A stretch of DNA of 64,000 nucleotides, taken from the NCBI GenBank assembly GCA_027078365.1, contig JALWYQ010000044.1:1-64000 (forward strand). The letters run 5' to 3'. The translations under genes were made by a program, and so were the position numbers. Source of the DNA: Phycisphaerae bacterium. GTDB lineage: Bacteria; Planctomycetota; Phycisphaerae; Sedimentisphaerales; Sedimentisphaeraceae. Each line of letters begins with the position of its first letter. Within the stretch, counting starts at the first letter, position 1. The notes beneath the pieces are model-generated. The model ran no database searches and was not told the DNA's origin. It saw nothing but the letters and a program-made list of their open reading frames with translations. Below are positions 33,455 through 42,583 of this stretch, piece after piece.

Positions 33455-34042
33455 CTATTTTCTTCTTCGAATTAGGAGTCCACCAAGACCAAGAATCGCC
33501 ATGGTTGCAGGTTCTGGAACAACATTGCCAGTATCCACGATTTTTATAGCGTCAAGATTCGGAGTTCCATGAGAATCAAACTCTGGATTATCAATTAAAT
33601 CAGCACAGCCAAAATTTGTTCTTAACAAAGGAAGACACGATGAATTATCTCTAACATACAAGTATGTCCCTGTGTTGTTAGTTTGAAGGTCTATAGTTGC
33701 TAGGACAACTCTGCCACTAAAATCTTTATCATCAACGCAAACAGTAAAGACGCCTGTAAAGGCAGCAAAAGTAGTGTTGTATGAGTCTGCAGAAACTAGT
33801 TCTACACCAACCAAATCTGTATAGTTTTGATTGAATTCAAGTGCTACTCTAGCATTTCCAGTCCAGTCGCCAAAGAAATTAGCAACGAGATCTATGCTGT
33901 AGATATCACTTGCAGGGTTTTGATCTGGAGATGCTACCAAATCTAGGTCTATCGCAGTTTTGTGTGTGCAACAATTCATCCACGTTGCACTCGCAATCGT
34001 AGGCAATGTGAGTAGTACCACCAATGCCAATAACTTCTTCAT
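33455..34042 (-). CDS. PEP-CTERM sorting-domain protein
   Basis: Exported protein of 195 residues with a signal peptide (MKKLLALVVLLTLPTIASA) and, at the end, a full PEP-CTERM tag: Val-Val-Pro-Glu-Pro, the hydrophobic ATMAILGLGGLLI, then Arg-Arg-Arg-Lys. The mature region has six or more Cys, including a Cys-Cys pair just after the signal peptide, suggesting disulfides. An Ile/Asp/Leu-rich beta domain recalls cohesin-like folds, but I cannot assign it. AAGGAAGTAGG precedes the ATG. Confidence 0.85.
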   Translation of the reverse strand: MKKLLALVVLLTLPTIASATWMNCCTHKTAIDLDLVASPDQNPASDIYSIDLVANFFGDWTGNARVALEFNQNYTDLVGVELVSADSYNTTFAAFTGVFTVCVDDKDFSGRVVLATIDLQTNNTGTYLYVRDNSSCLPLLRTNFGCADLIDNPEFDSHGTPNLDAIKIVDTGNVVPEPATMAILGLGGLLIRRRK

Positions 34043-34363
34043 AATCCTACTTCCTTAAAAATGTAATAATGTTTAATCGCGCAGCTGCGCATTCTATAGA
34101 CTCAAAACACATTACATCTCCCCAAAAGTGGTCACCTCTACCACAAAAGGATTATACATCTTTTGGTAGTCCCATTTCAATGACTAGGCATCGGTTTTTC
34201 GCGGATAAAGAGGGAATTTATCGGACAATATAGCGAGGCAGTAACGATTGTAGCGATAATTCTAATGGTATGGCTGTTGATGCGAGGTTGTACATTCAAA
34301 ACCAGACTTCAGACAACCAGAAAACACCACTGTTTCGACTGTTTTTCTCAGGTTATTATTGGA
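34043..34363. other. Gene-free stretch upstream of the PEP-CTERM gene
   Basis: Holds a 12-bp perfect palindrome GCGCAGCTGCGC (about 34080-34091) and an imperfect hairpin (about 34138-34170, outer arms CTACC/GGTAG), both in the likely promoter region of the minus-strand PEP-CTERM gene. Either could be an operator. No coding signal seen. Confidence 0.45.
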
Positions 34364-35836
34364 CTACCTGTTCTGCATCTGAGGAATTCTGTATCTTTGG
34401 CTTATATTCATATCGGCGATAGCTGCCTTAGCTCTATCTATGACGATGGTTGGATAATCAAGTTCAAATTCAACAATATCAAAACCGTCAATCGAGTCAC
34501 CATTTAATGCATCGAATACATCATCCATAGAGCCGATGTTCTTGTTGTTAATCTTTGAGACTACAAGGCCTGCCAATTGCTGATAACCAACATTAATATC
34601 ATCAGGTATCACCTGCGATAGTATGATAACTTCTTTTCTCTCTGGTGTTGGTTTAAATGATAGACGTTTGTATATATCCAATAGATATGGAGAAACACTG
34701 CCCCTCCAATCGCTACCCCATAGTTTTAAATACGGACGTGTTAACTGTTCAAAGACAAAACCGCCTCTTATTATAAATTTCGGCTGTTTAGATCTCTGAT
34801 AGTATGGAACTAGCATATCTTCAACCTTGAAATTCTTGCATTCAACTTCAAGTGATTGTTTTTTACCATTGCGATAAATTTCAAAGTTAATTTTTTCGCC
34901 GATAGGTTTACTTGTGATTAGATATTCATAGTTTAGCTCACCGTAGAGAGGGTGCTTGAATTTTCCATATGCGTTAATCGTATGATTGTCTATTGCAACG
35001 ATACAATCGTTTACCTTTAATTCCTCTGCACCTGTTCCAATATTTCTAAGCGAGCTAATATAAACTCCGTTAGTCTCATCATCTGGCAGTGAAAGAAATC
35101 TTCTTCTTGCTGGATCAATAAGTTTTTCTGCCTTAAACCCTATCATGCCAAATCCGTGGTACGATTCCTTCTTAGACTCTTCCAAGAAAATCTTTATTGT
35201 CTCAGCAGGGATGACTCCAGACTCTTTAGAGTCTCCATCAAACCAAGACGCAATGCCAACAGCCTTATCTTGATCGTAGAAGATTTCTCCCCAACCAGTT
35301 TCTTGTGAGGCGTTGGCAACAACGTATGTTAGATTTCTAGTATGCGAGCAACTACTTTTACTAACGAGAGCTCTATCCATATAGCCTCGCCCGGTTATAA
35401 CTTCGCTACGTGAATTTAACCAGTAACTGCGTAATTGTGCACCTTCTTTGTAATCTCCAAACACAACAGGTGTTAGAGGTTTATAATCTTGACCTTTATC
35501 AATCTCGAGCAATGCTAGATTTAGAGAGTAGTCTAGTGATTTAATCTTGGCAGAGAGATATTCGTTGCTTGAATTCAATTTAATTTTGATAAAGGTTGAG
35601 TCTATCAGAGCTTCTGCAGTTGTGAGTATCTGCGAACTTGATACTGCGCAGCCGTAGTAGGTGTTCCTTACGACATTCTTCTTCTTCCATGGCATATATT
35701 GATTATACGCCTGTGAGTAAACTGTGATATAGGCTAGTGAGTCCTTAACCTCATCTTTCTTTGGGAAGCCCTGTGCTGCTACCGAGATAGGTATTGAGAT
35801 TATTGTTATCAATAGAGTTTGTAAGATTCGTTTCAT
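34364..35836 (-). CDS. Catalytically dead Deg/HtrA-type protease homologue (pseudoprotease)
   Basis: A 490-residue exported paralogue of the upstream gene: signal peptide, trypsin-like domain (about 30-215), PDZ domain (about 230-340), then a second PDZ-like region with the conserved GGFVFEQLTRPYL motif. All three catalytic positions are changed. Where the partner has TNAHNV it reads TTAEAL (His to Glu). CDLATLK becomes LNLALLE (Asp to Asn). GNSGGP becomes TGWGEI (Ser to Trp). The frame is intact, so the loss is not recent decay; it may be a regulatory or scaffold subunit. ATG 35836 begins 1 bp after the upstream stop, so the two are translated together. Confidence 0.85.
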   Translation of the reverse strand: MKRILQTLLITIISIPISVAAQGFPKKDEVKDSLAYITVYSQAYNQYMPWKKKNVVRNTYYGCAVSSSQILTTAEALIDSTFIKIKLNSSNEYLSAKIKSLDYSLNLALLEIDKGQDYKPLTPVVFGDYKEGAQLRSYWLNSRSEVITGRGYMDRALVSKSSCSHTRNLTYVVANASQETGWGEIFYDQDKAVGIASWFDGDSKESGVIPAETIKIFLEESKKESYHGFGMIGFKAEKLIDPARRRFLSLPDDETNGVYISSLRNIGTGAEELKVNDCIVAIDNHTINAYGKFKHPLYGELNYEYLITSKPIGEKINFEIYRNGKKQSLEVECKNFKVEDMLVPYYQRSKQPKFIIRGGFVFEQLTRPYLKLWGSDWRGSVSPYLLDIYKRLSFKPTPERKEVIILSQVIPDDINVGYQQLAGLVVSKINNKNIGSMDDVFDALNGDSIDGFDIVEFELDYPTIVIDRAKAAIADMNISQRYRIPQMQNR

Positions 35837-35837
35837 A

Positions 35838-37316
35838 TTAATATCCAAATGAAGATTGTGATGTTACGTTGTATTTTTCTAGAATTGTAGCATTATGAGC
35901 TTTTGCTAGTTTAGAATCGATTATCATTGTTTCGTTGTTACCTCGAAACTTTATTTCTATATAATCATTCTTATTGTTCTCAATTAACGAGGCTAAATCT
36001 CTTAATGAGTTTACGGGTTCGTTATTTACAGATTTTACAACCTTATTACGAAATCTCTCACTGTAACTATTAACCTCATCTGGCAATATCTTTGAGATAA
36101 CAACATATTCCTTGAGATGAGTATCCTTATTTATTTCACTACTATGGTAAAAGAGGAATTTTAGATAGCTAGGAATATCTTTAATCCATTCATTGCCCCA
36201 GCTCTCAAGGAAGTCTCTGGAAAGTTTGACAAAAACAAACCCGCCATATGTGTAGTAATCTGGTTTTACATCATACATCTTTGAATAATTTATGATTGGT
36301 CTATCGTTAGCTAGGGTAACAGTCGTCTTTAGAAGTTTGCCATCTCTGTAAAACTCAAAATCGATCTTATCTCCAATCTGGTGAGCCTCTATAGCTTCGG
36401 CGTAGTGGAGTCTTAGTCCATAAATCATTATCTTACCGTCGTTGTCTATTTCCCATCCGTCAATTTTGGAGATACAGTCATTCTTTTTAAATTTATCTGT
36501 AACACTACTTCCAACAAGTGTGCTAAGAACCACAACGCCTTGCGCATCCTCTGGTAATTTTAAATATCGAGAGTAACTTTTACTATGAAGTCCAGGATAG
36601 ATGCTCATGCCCAGATTTCCATATCCATCGTAATGACCGTCTGATATATCTGTTAAGAAATGCTTGATGACCGTTGTTGGAATCATATAGCCAATATTTT
36701 CTGCAGAGGTTAGACCTTGAAATGCAATGCCAACTACTTTAGCGTTTTGCATCACAGGCCCACCAGAGTTGCCAGGGTTAATCGCAGCATCAGTTTGGAT
36801 AACAAGGTGCATGTCTGCTCCGGTGTGGCTGTATCTATCAACTTGAATCCTTGAGACAACACCTTGTGTTACTGATAGCTGTGAACCGCCTAGTGGAAAG
36901 CCATATGTTGTTACCGTTGTGTGTAGTTTTGGAAGGTCGCCAATCTCCAAACTTGATGTAGAATCAAAAAAGCCAGCCGGTTCGACAATCTTTAGAGTCG
37001 CTAAGTCACAATCGTTTGCGATAAATTCAACTCTAGCTAGATACTTCTGAGCGCTAGACTGCTTTTTAACAATTATATATTTTGCATTAGCAACGTTGTG
37101 TGCGTTAGTTAGGATTCTCTCATTATCGATGATAAATCCAGACCCAATACCTTGCCTAAATGGTTGCATTTTCCAAGGGGCAGTGAAGTCAGGTGCTTGA
37201 GTCGCACTTTGTATCATCACCACAGATTTTTTCATCTCTTCGATTCCCAAGGAATCTGTGGCGAATGTGATACTGGTAATTAAGGCGATAATTGCAAGAT
37301 AAAAACGTACTGACAT
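35838..37316 (-). CDS. Deg/HtrA-type serine protease with PDZ domains
   Basis: Exported 492-residue S1C protease. Signal peptide residues 1-19. The trypsin-like domain carries a complete triad: His73 (LTNAHNV), Asp104 (CDLATLKI), Ser184 (GNSGGP). A PDZ domain follows (about 225-330), then a second PDZ-like region with GGFVFVKLSRDFLESWG, a motif I associate with the Deg9/Deg10-like branch more than with E. coli DegP. Substrates are presumably misfolded periplasmic proteins. It is the first gene of a two-gene unit with its inactive paralogue; TAGGA lies before the ATG. Confidence 0.88.
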   Translation of the reverse strand: MSVRFYLAIIALITSITFATDSLGIEEMKKSVVMIQSATQAPDFTAPWKMQPFRQGIGSGFIIDNERILTNAHNVANAKYIIVKKQSSAQKYLARVEFIANDCDLATLKIVEPAGFFDSTSSLEIGDLPKLHTTVTTYGFPLGGSQLSVTQGVVSRIQVDRYSHTGADMHLVIQTDAAINPGNSGGPVMQNAKVVGIAFQGLTSAENIGYMIPTTVIKHFLTDISDGHYDGYGNLGMSIYPGLHSKSYSRYLKLPEDAQGVVVLSTLVGSSVTDKFKKNDCISKIDGWEIDNDGKIMIYGLRLHYAEAIEAHQIGDKIDFEFYRDGKLLKTTVTLANDRPIINYSKMYDVKPDYYTYGGFVFVKLSRDFLESWGNEWIKDIPSYLKFLFYHSSEINKDTHLKEYVVISKILPDEVNSYSERFRNKVVKSVNNEPVNSLRDLASLIENNKNDYIEIKFRGNNETMIIDSKLAKAHNATILEKYNVTSQSSFGY

Positions 37317-37377
37317 GTTAATCCTATCAAAAAGATGTTTGAGTTATAAGGGTAAGGCTAATCTTAGACGTGGAGGG

Positions 37378-37659
37378 TTAGTCGAAACTATAATACTTCT
37401 TTATCGTTTCAGTAATTATCCACTTGCAGGAAAGTCCGTTTGGAAAAATTACTAAGTCTCCACTCTCAAAAGTTACGCTCTTTTTAGGGTCGTCAGAATC
37501 AACTACCGTTGCCTTGCCCTCTATGATAAGGCAAGTTTCTGTTTGTGTGTATTCCCAGTCAAACTCACTTGGTTCGGCAGACCAGACTGGCCATTGCTCA
37601 CACTTAGCCCTATCTTCTTGTGTTGCTTTGCGTACAATAACGTCATCAACTGTTGGCAT
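37378..37659 (-). CDS. Small cupin (DUF861/EutQ-like) protein
   Basis: A 93-residue single cupin domain: WSAEPSEFDWEYTQTETCLI, then VTFESGDLVIFPNGLSCKW, matching the cupin_3 family. A very good AGGAGG site is 6 bp before the ATG. The start is 11 bp after the stop of the ParA-type gene, so they are probably cotranscribed. No catalytic role can be assigned. Confidence 0.82.
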   Translation of the reverse strand: MPTVDDVIVRKATQEDRAKCEQWPVWSAEPSEFDWEYTQTETCLIIEGKATVVDSDDPKKSVTFESGDLVIFPNGLSCKWIITETIKKYYSFD

Positions 37660-37670
37660 TTTGTTTCCTC

Positions 37671-38588
37671 CTAGTATTCTTGAGTTATTGGCTTATCTGT
37701 TTCTTGAGTAATCTGATTTTCTACGTCTTGCTTAGTATCTAGAGCTTCCTGTTTTGGTTTGTAGTCTATTCCTTGAGTTTCAATAGGAGACCCTTTTTGC
37801 ACTGCGCCATTTATGAAATATTCGGCTACCTGCATGTAGTCGATTGCGCCGTTACATTTTGGTTCGTATTCAAAGATTGTTTGGCCATAACTTGGCGCTT
37901 CTGCAAGTTTGACGTTTCTGCGTATTTGGACAGGGATTAACTCTGCTCTATTCCACGCGCACTGAGAATCTCTTGAGTTTTGTAAAAATTCTTCAATGTC
38001 GTTTTTTACTTCACAAGACAGAGACGTCCTTGCATCGTACATACACAAGAGTATGCTTGAGACCCTAAGGGCTGGATTGATTCTTTTGTTTACTAGAGTT
38101 GCTGTTTCAAGAAGCTTGCCTAGGCCCTGTAGGGCTAGAAAGTGTGGTTGTAGAGGGATTAATATCTCTTTTACCGCGGCAAGGGAATTTAAGCTAAGCA
38201 ATCCAAGTGAAGGAGGGCAATCTATAATTAGAAAGTCATAATCATCTTTTATCTTTTCAATGGCTTCACGCAGAATAATTTCACGACCGACCACATTGAC
38301 GAGTTCGCTTTCGGCCCCAACAAGGTCGATGCTTGCCCCCATCAATGATATATTTTCACGCACTTCTATCAAGGCATCCTTTGCCTCTACATTTTGAGTC
38401 AATACTTGATAAGCGCCCACCTCTAACTCTTCTGGATTTATTCCAAGATGTATCGTTAAGTGTGCTTGTGGGTCGAGGTCTATAAGTGCTACTTTCTTAC
38501 CTTTTATAGCAAGCGCCGCTGCAGTATTGACAACTGTAGTTGTTTTGCCAACGCCACCTTTTTGATTTAGTATTGCTATAGTTCTCAC
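37671..38588 (-). CDS. ParA/Soj-type ATPase
   Basis: A 305-residue ParA-family ATPase. The GTG at 38588 (giving MRTIAILNQKGG) has AGGAG 9 bp upstream and matches the start of the other ParA protein in the window; a TTG at 38606 is less likely. The deviant Walker A KGGVGKTTT, LIDLDPQAHLT (Walker A') and FLIIDCPPSLGLLS (Walker B) are intact. The last ~50 residues are a Gln/Lys/Glu-rich tail of low complexity. No parB or centromere-like repeat is adjacent. Flanking genes are nusB and a cupin, so it may be an orphan positioning ATPase and not the chromosome-segregation ParA. Confidence 0.9.
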   Translation of the reverse strand: MRTIAILNQKGGVGKTTTVVNTAAALAIKGKKVALIDLDPQAHLTIHLGINPEELEVGAYQVLTQNVEAKDALIEVRENISLMGASIDLVGAESELVNVVGREIILREAIEKIKDDYDFLIIDCPPSLGLLSLNSLAAVKEILIPLQPHFLALQGLGKLLETATLVNKRINPALRVSSILLCMYDARTSLSCEVKNDIEEFLQNSRDSQCAWNRAELIPVQIRRNVKLAEAPSYGQTIFEYEPKCNGAIDYMQVAEYFINGAVQKGSPIETQGIDYKPKQEALDTKQDVENQITQETDKPITQEY

Positions 38589-38645
38589 TTTTTGAGGCTC
38601 CTGCAAAGGTTGTTTCCTCTCTCAAAAGAGTTTCTTGAGAGATTC

Positions 38646-39056
38646 TTATTCGTCGCTGATTTTCTTTCTGATAGCATCAAGCACTCCATTTATAAATCCA
38701 GGAGATTGCTGTGAGCTGAATTTCTTCGCCATCTCTATCCCTTCATTTATAACTACTTTATGCGGGATTTCTGGGCACTCGAGGAGTTGATAAGTGGATA
38801 CACGAAGAATACTTCTCTCAACTGCAGAGATACGTGGTAGTTGCCAGCCCGAAGCCACCGATTGGATGAGATTGTCGCAGATATCTAGCTCTTTCCAAGC
38901 ACCAAGGGCCCATTGCTTTGCCTGTTTTCGTATCAACTCGTCGTCACTATTTATGGCAAAGAAATCGTCCATTACAGCCAATGCATTTTCACCCTGTGCA
39001 TCTAGCTGAAAAAGCGCCTGCATTGCTAATTCTCTCGCTTTAGTACGTCTATCCAC
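38646..39056 (-). CDS. nusB: Transcription antitermination factor NusB
   Basis: Alpha-helical antitermination factor for rRNA transcription, 136 residues, starting at GTG with AGGA upstream. The family pattern is clear: RRTKARELAMQALFQLD at the start, ISAVERSILRVSTYQLLE in the middle and KKFSSQQSPGFINGVLDAI at the end. It follows ribH, the usual bacterial arrangement. Confidence 0.95.
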   Translation of the reverse strand: MDRRTKARELAMQALFQLDAQGENALAVMDDFFAINSDDELIRKQAKQWALGAWKELDICDNLIQSVASGWQLPRISAVERSILRVSTYQLLECPEIPHKVVINEGIEMAKKFSSQQSPGFINGVLDAIRKKISDE

Positions 39057-39103
39057 TGCTTTATCCTGTAAGAATTAATGCGATATTACCTTGCTGCAAT
39101 CGT

Positions 39104-39568
39104 CTATATTTGTTCAAGAACACTAACCATATCGATAGCGGATGCCGCAGCGTTTGCCCCAGCATTTCCTGCTTTTGTTCCGGCTCTCTCAATGGCCTGT
39201 TCGATGCTATCGCACGTGAGAATTCCAAACATCGCTGGAACGCCTGTGTCATAATTGATTTGACCGACACCTCTGGTAACCTGCTGGCAGACGTAATCGT
39301 AGTGGTCTGTCTGGCCACGGATAACTGCACCAAGGCAGATGACGGCATCGTATTGACCGCTTTGAGCGAGTTTTTTAGCGGCTAGAGTTAATTCGACTGC
39401 CCCTGGCACCCAGACAACTACAATTTGTTCTTCCTTTGCACCATGCCTAGTTAAGGTGTCAATCGCTCCGCCTAGGAGTTTATTGGTTATAAATTCATTG
39501 AAACGGCTTACAACAATTGCAAATTTGGCACTGCCGACAGCCATCTGGCCTTTAATCTCTTTTATCAT
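39104..39568 (-). CDS. ribH: 6,7-dimethyl-8-ribityllumazine synthase
   Basis: Penultimate riboflavin enzyme, joining 5-amino-6-ribitylaminouracil with dihydroxybutanone phosphate. The 154 residues show [46 protein letters not shown] (catalytic His) and [31 protein letters not shown] in order. CGGAG precedes the ATG. The next gene is nusB, 47 bp on. I saw no FMN riboswitch upstream and no other rib gene here. Confidence 0.96.
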   Translation of the reverse strand: MIKEIKGQMAVGSAKFAIVVSRFNEFITNKLLGGAIDTLTRHGAKEEQIVVVWVPGAVELTLAAKKLAQSGQYDAVICLGAVIRGQTDHYDYVCQQVTRGVGQINYDTGVPAMFGILTCDSIEQAIERAGTKAGNAGANAAASAIDMVSVLEQI

Positions 39569-39913
39569 TTTAATAGACTCCGTGTTTGGTTTAATTCTTA
39601 ACAGCTACGCCTATTGGCGCAGAGCGTTTTTGCTTATAGGACTCAACCCCAAGACCCTCCACAGAAATCTCTTGTTCTGCATAAATAGCCGTAACCGTAG
39701 CAATATCCACTAGAGGGTAACTGCCGATATTCTAAAGTGTTATGAGTTTACAATCCAGAGAAATTTCTTTAGGGCTATCTTTATAGTCAAAAAGTCTAAA
39801 TTAAAAGTTTTGGAGAGTAAGTTGGCTCTTAAGATTGTCGAGAGAATAACTAGCAGAGATTATTTATATGATATTTGAATTAGCTTAGAAACTAAGATAT
39901 TTGCTAGGATATT
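39569..39913. other. Gene-free stretch between ribH and the TPR gene
   Basis: 345 bp. The only coding-like item is a minus-strand mini-frame (39591-39710, GTG start, 39 residues, ending 22 bp before ribH) with a reasonable amino-acid make-up but no ribosome-binding site. The rest is AT-rich and looks like the promoter region of the TPR gene. Confidence 0.4.
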
Positions 39914-41233
39914 ATGATACACGAAGAAGATTTCTTGAGCCCTTGGGACAAAGCTCAGCGGTGCGCAAAGCTTGCACATGAGCTCTACGAATCTGGTGAT
40001 ATCGAGCAGGCCATAGGAATGTTGGACGCTGCACTAGAAATAGACCCAGAAAACGCAAGTCTATACTTCAACAAGGGTTTAGCCTACGAGGCAATTGATT
40101 GTTTTGATGATGCCATTGAGCAACATCAAAGGGCGCTTGAGATTGCCCCAGACGATCTTGAAGTGCTAAATGCATTGGCACTAGATTATACCAGAAATGG
40201 CGAATTCGATCGCTCTTTGGAGATTTTTGAGTATATTGAGCGTCTCGACAATAATTATGAGCCTTGTTATTGCAATCGTATTATAACCTATACAGAATTA
40301 AACAAGCACGAAAAGGCAGAAGAAATGTTCTATCTTGCCCAGCAGATAGATCCAGATTGCCCGTTGTGTTTCTATAATATTGGCAATTCTCTCTACAGTA
40401 GGGCTGCATTTGATAGGGCAATTTGGTGTTGGGAGAAGGTTAGAGAGCTTGATGCCAACCATCCTCAGATAAATTACCGTATCGGCCAGGCCTATTGGGC
40501 AACCGGCAATACCAAGATGGCGCAAAGATACTTTGAAGAAGAACTGCGCAATGATCCATCTGCGATTGATGTATTGTTGGATATGGCCGTAGTTTTGCTT
40601 GAACAAGGCCAAACCGATGCAGCAAGAGATGAACTTGTAAACATTCTTGATCGGGATGCCATGAATGCAGCGGCCTTATTCTACCTTGGGGAGTCGTACC
40701 TATTTGATTCTAAAATCCAAGAAGCTCGCAAATACTATCAAGATGTGCTTAAGTTAGATAGTTATATGAGTGGTCCGCGTTATCGACTTGCGCAGATTGC
40801 GATGAGCGATGGCGACGAGAAATTGGTGGCATCTCTACTAAAATCTGAACTAGAACTAGATATTCAAAATCCTGAGATATTCCTATCGATAGGTACAATG
40901 TTATTGAAGGTAGGCGTTGTTGAACATGCAATACATAGCTTCCTTCAAGTTATAGACATTGATAGCAAGAATATTAAGGCCTATCAATATCTTTCACGCT
41001 CATTGCATGCGATTGGTCAGCATGAAGATGCTTTACAATTTCTTGAATATGCTTTAGCGTTAGACCAAGATAATCCATCGTTGCACCTTGATGCAGCCTT
41101 GTTGTATCTTGAGATGGGATTTGCATTAGAAGCAAAAGAACACCTAGACAAAGCGAGCTTGCTATGGCCAGAAAACGTTAAGTTAAATGAAATTCGTGCA
41201 GAAGTTGAGAAGGCTCTAGCTAGTAAATCGTAG
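39914..41233 (+). CDS. Tetratricopeptide-repeat protein
   Basis: A 439-residue protein built almost wholly of TPR motifs (about eleven to twelve), with no signal peptide, so probably cytoplasmic. Typical repeats are NASLYFNKGLAYEAIDCFDD and PQINYRIGQAYWATGNTKMA, with consensus Gly8/Ala20/Pro32-type positions. A CxxC-like pair occurs in the fifth repeat (DCPLCF). AGGA lies upstream. A protein-interaction scaffold is all that can be said. Confidence 0.88.
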   Translation: MIHEEDFLSPWDKAQRCAKLAHELYESGDIEQAIGMLDAALEIDPENASLYFNKGLAYEAIDCFDDAIEQHQRALEIAPDDLEVLNALALDYTRNGEFDRSLEIFEYIERLDNNYEPCYCNRIITYTELNKHEKAEEMFYLAQQIDPDCPLCFYNIGNSLYSRAAFDRAIWCWEKVRELDANHPQINYRIGQAYWATGNTKMAQRYFEEELRNDPSAIDVLLDMAVVLLEQGQTDAARDELVNILDRDAMNAAALFYLGESYLFDSKIQEARKYYQDVLKLDSYMSGPRYRLAQIAMSDGDEKLVASLLKSELELDIQNPEIFLSIGTMLLKVGVVEHAIHSFLQVIDIDSKNIKAYQYLSRSLHAIGQHEDALQFLEYALALDQDNPSLHLDAALLYLEMGFALEAKEHLDKASLLWPENVKLNEIRAEVEKALASKS

Positions 41234-41383
41234 CTTGCATATTTGTAGCTATCTTCTCTAATGTTATAGACGCAAAAGAAAATGCTTTTGCAATGAGAAT
41301 GTGAAAGTACGCTAGATTACAGCTACAAGTTGGATTTAGTAATGCTTTGAATCTAATCGCTTTCCTTTTTTATATAAAAGATG

Positions 41384-41423
41384 CAAAAAAAAGCCGGCGC
41401 ATCTTTTATGGTTGCGCCGGCTT
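41384..41423 (-). terminator. Terminator of the aminotransferase gene
   Basis: On the minus strand AAGCCGGCGC (41414-41423 side) pairs with GCGCCGGCTT (41391-41400 side), 13-nt loop, then a run of T. It sits 22 bp past the stop at 41445. Confidence 0.85.
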
Positions 41424-41444
41424 AGGTTTCTCTGCAGTGCTAGG

Positions 41445-42533
41445 CTAGTTAATCTCTTCGTCTATGTATGATAGAAGCTGCTTTAGAGATTCCATGTCCA
41501 TGTCTCCCATGTGGGCGATACGGAAATTCTTTTCTTTTAGTGAACCATAACCATTGCCAAAGAGCAAGTTATGCTTTTCTTTAATAGTCTTTATAAGAGA
41601 CGCAATATCAATGCCTCTTGTATTTGCAACTGCTGTTAAAGTGTTTGATGCATACTCTTGAGGTGCGAAGAGATCGAAGTTTTTCTTTGCCCAATCACGT
41701 ACAAAATCTGCCATCTTTTTGTGTCTTGTCCAAACATTCTCCATTCCTTCTGCGACTAACCTGTTGCATTGGTAGTTGAGTGCCATAATTTGTGGTATTG
41801 CAGGTGTTGTTGGAGTTTGGTCTTTCGCTGCATTTTTTGCGTACTGTTGAAGGTCAAAATAGTATCCGCGATTGGCAACTGTTTTGCTCTTCTCCATTGC
41901 TCTGTCACTGACGGCGAACACTGCAACTCCAGGTGGAATTGAGAATGCCTTTTGAACAGAGGCAAAAGTCATATCAATTTTCCACTCATCAAACTTAATC
42001 GGCAAACCAACCATTGCACTAACAGAGTCAACAAGAATCAAGACATCTGGGTGCTTCTCTTGCATCATTTTGCAGATGTCTTCTAGAGGATTTGTTACAC
42101 CTGTACTCGTCTCATTGTACGCAAGAGAGATTGCGGTGTAGTTTCCGTTTGAGAGTTTCTCATCAATCATCTCAGCTGTAATCGCTTGGCCCCACTCGAC
42201 CTTTAACTCTTCAACATTTTTGCCATTGGCCTTAAATACACTTGCCCATTTATCACTAAATGCGCCGCACATGCAACATAGTACGGTTTCGTCATCGCTG
42301 ATGAGATTTCTTGCCGCTGTTTCCCATCCACCAGAACCGCTAGATGAGCAGATGAATACGTTTTGCTCGGTAAATAGAATCTTTTTGAGAAGGGCTACTG
42401 TTTCACCGTGGAGGTCGCTGTACTCTTTAGCTCTATGCGCAAGAGTAGGACGTGCAAGCTGTTGATAGACCTCGTCTAGAACGTGAACCGGCCCAGGTAT
42501 AAATAGTTTTGGTGGATTTTTCCAGTCTGTCAT
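41445..42533 (-). CDS. Class V aminotransferase (alanine-glyoxylate / SerC-like)
   Basis: PLP enzyme of 362 residues, fold type I, class V. Visible are FIPGPVHVLDEV (N-terminal substrate loop), SSSGSGGWETA (phosphate/PLP loop), ILVDSVSAMVGLP (Asp for the PLP ring) and DMTFASVQKAFSIPPG with the Schiff-base Lys. Family members transaminate alanine, serine or phosphoserine. The next gene on the strand upstream is a DUF1015 protein, a pairing seen in anaerobes with serine pathway genes, so a phosphoserine role is plausible but not shown. AAGGAG precedes the ATG. Confidence 0.85.
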   Translation of the reverse strand: MTDWKNPPKLFIPGPVHVLDEVYQQLARPTLAHRAKEYSDLHGETVALLKKILFTEQNVFICSSSGSGGWETAARNLISDDETVLCCMCGAFSDKWASVFKANGKNVEELKVEWGQAITAEMIDEKLSNGNYTAISLAYNETSTGVTNPLEDICKMMQEKHPDVLILVDSVSAMVGLPIKFDEWKIDMTFASVQKAFSIPPGVAVFAVSDRAMEKSKTVANRGYYFDLQQYAKNAAKDQTPTTPAIPQIMALNYQCNRLVAEGMENVWTRHKKMADFVRDWAKKNFDLFAPQEYASNTLTAVANTRGIDIASLIKTIKEKHNLLFGNGYGSLKEKNFRIAHMGDMDMESLKQLLSYIDEEIN

Positions 42534-42583
42534 TTTATGTATCTCCTTTAAGATTTGCGAAAATCTTATGACTCCCTCATTAG

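Noticed and set aside
34265-34507. 80-codon plus-strand frame at the end of the pseudoprotease gene
   Set aside because: Overlaps the coding 3' end of a supported gene on the other strand, with no ribosome-binding site.
38618-38642. Terminator between nusB and the ParA gene
   Set aside because: An 8-bp stem TCTCTCAA/TTGAGAGA exists, but no T run follows on the coding strand; kept only as a hairpin.
39569-39800. FMN riboswitch upstream of ribH
   Set aside because: None of the RFN-element core words (AGGGTGAAATTCCC-like) are present.
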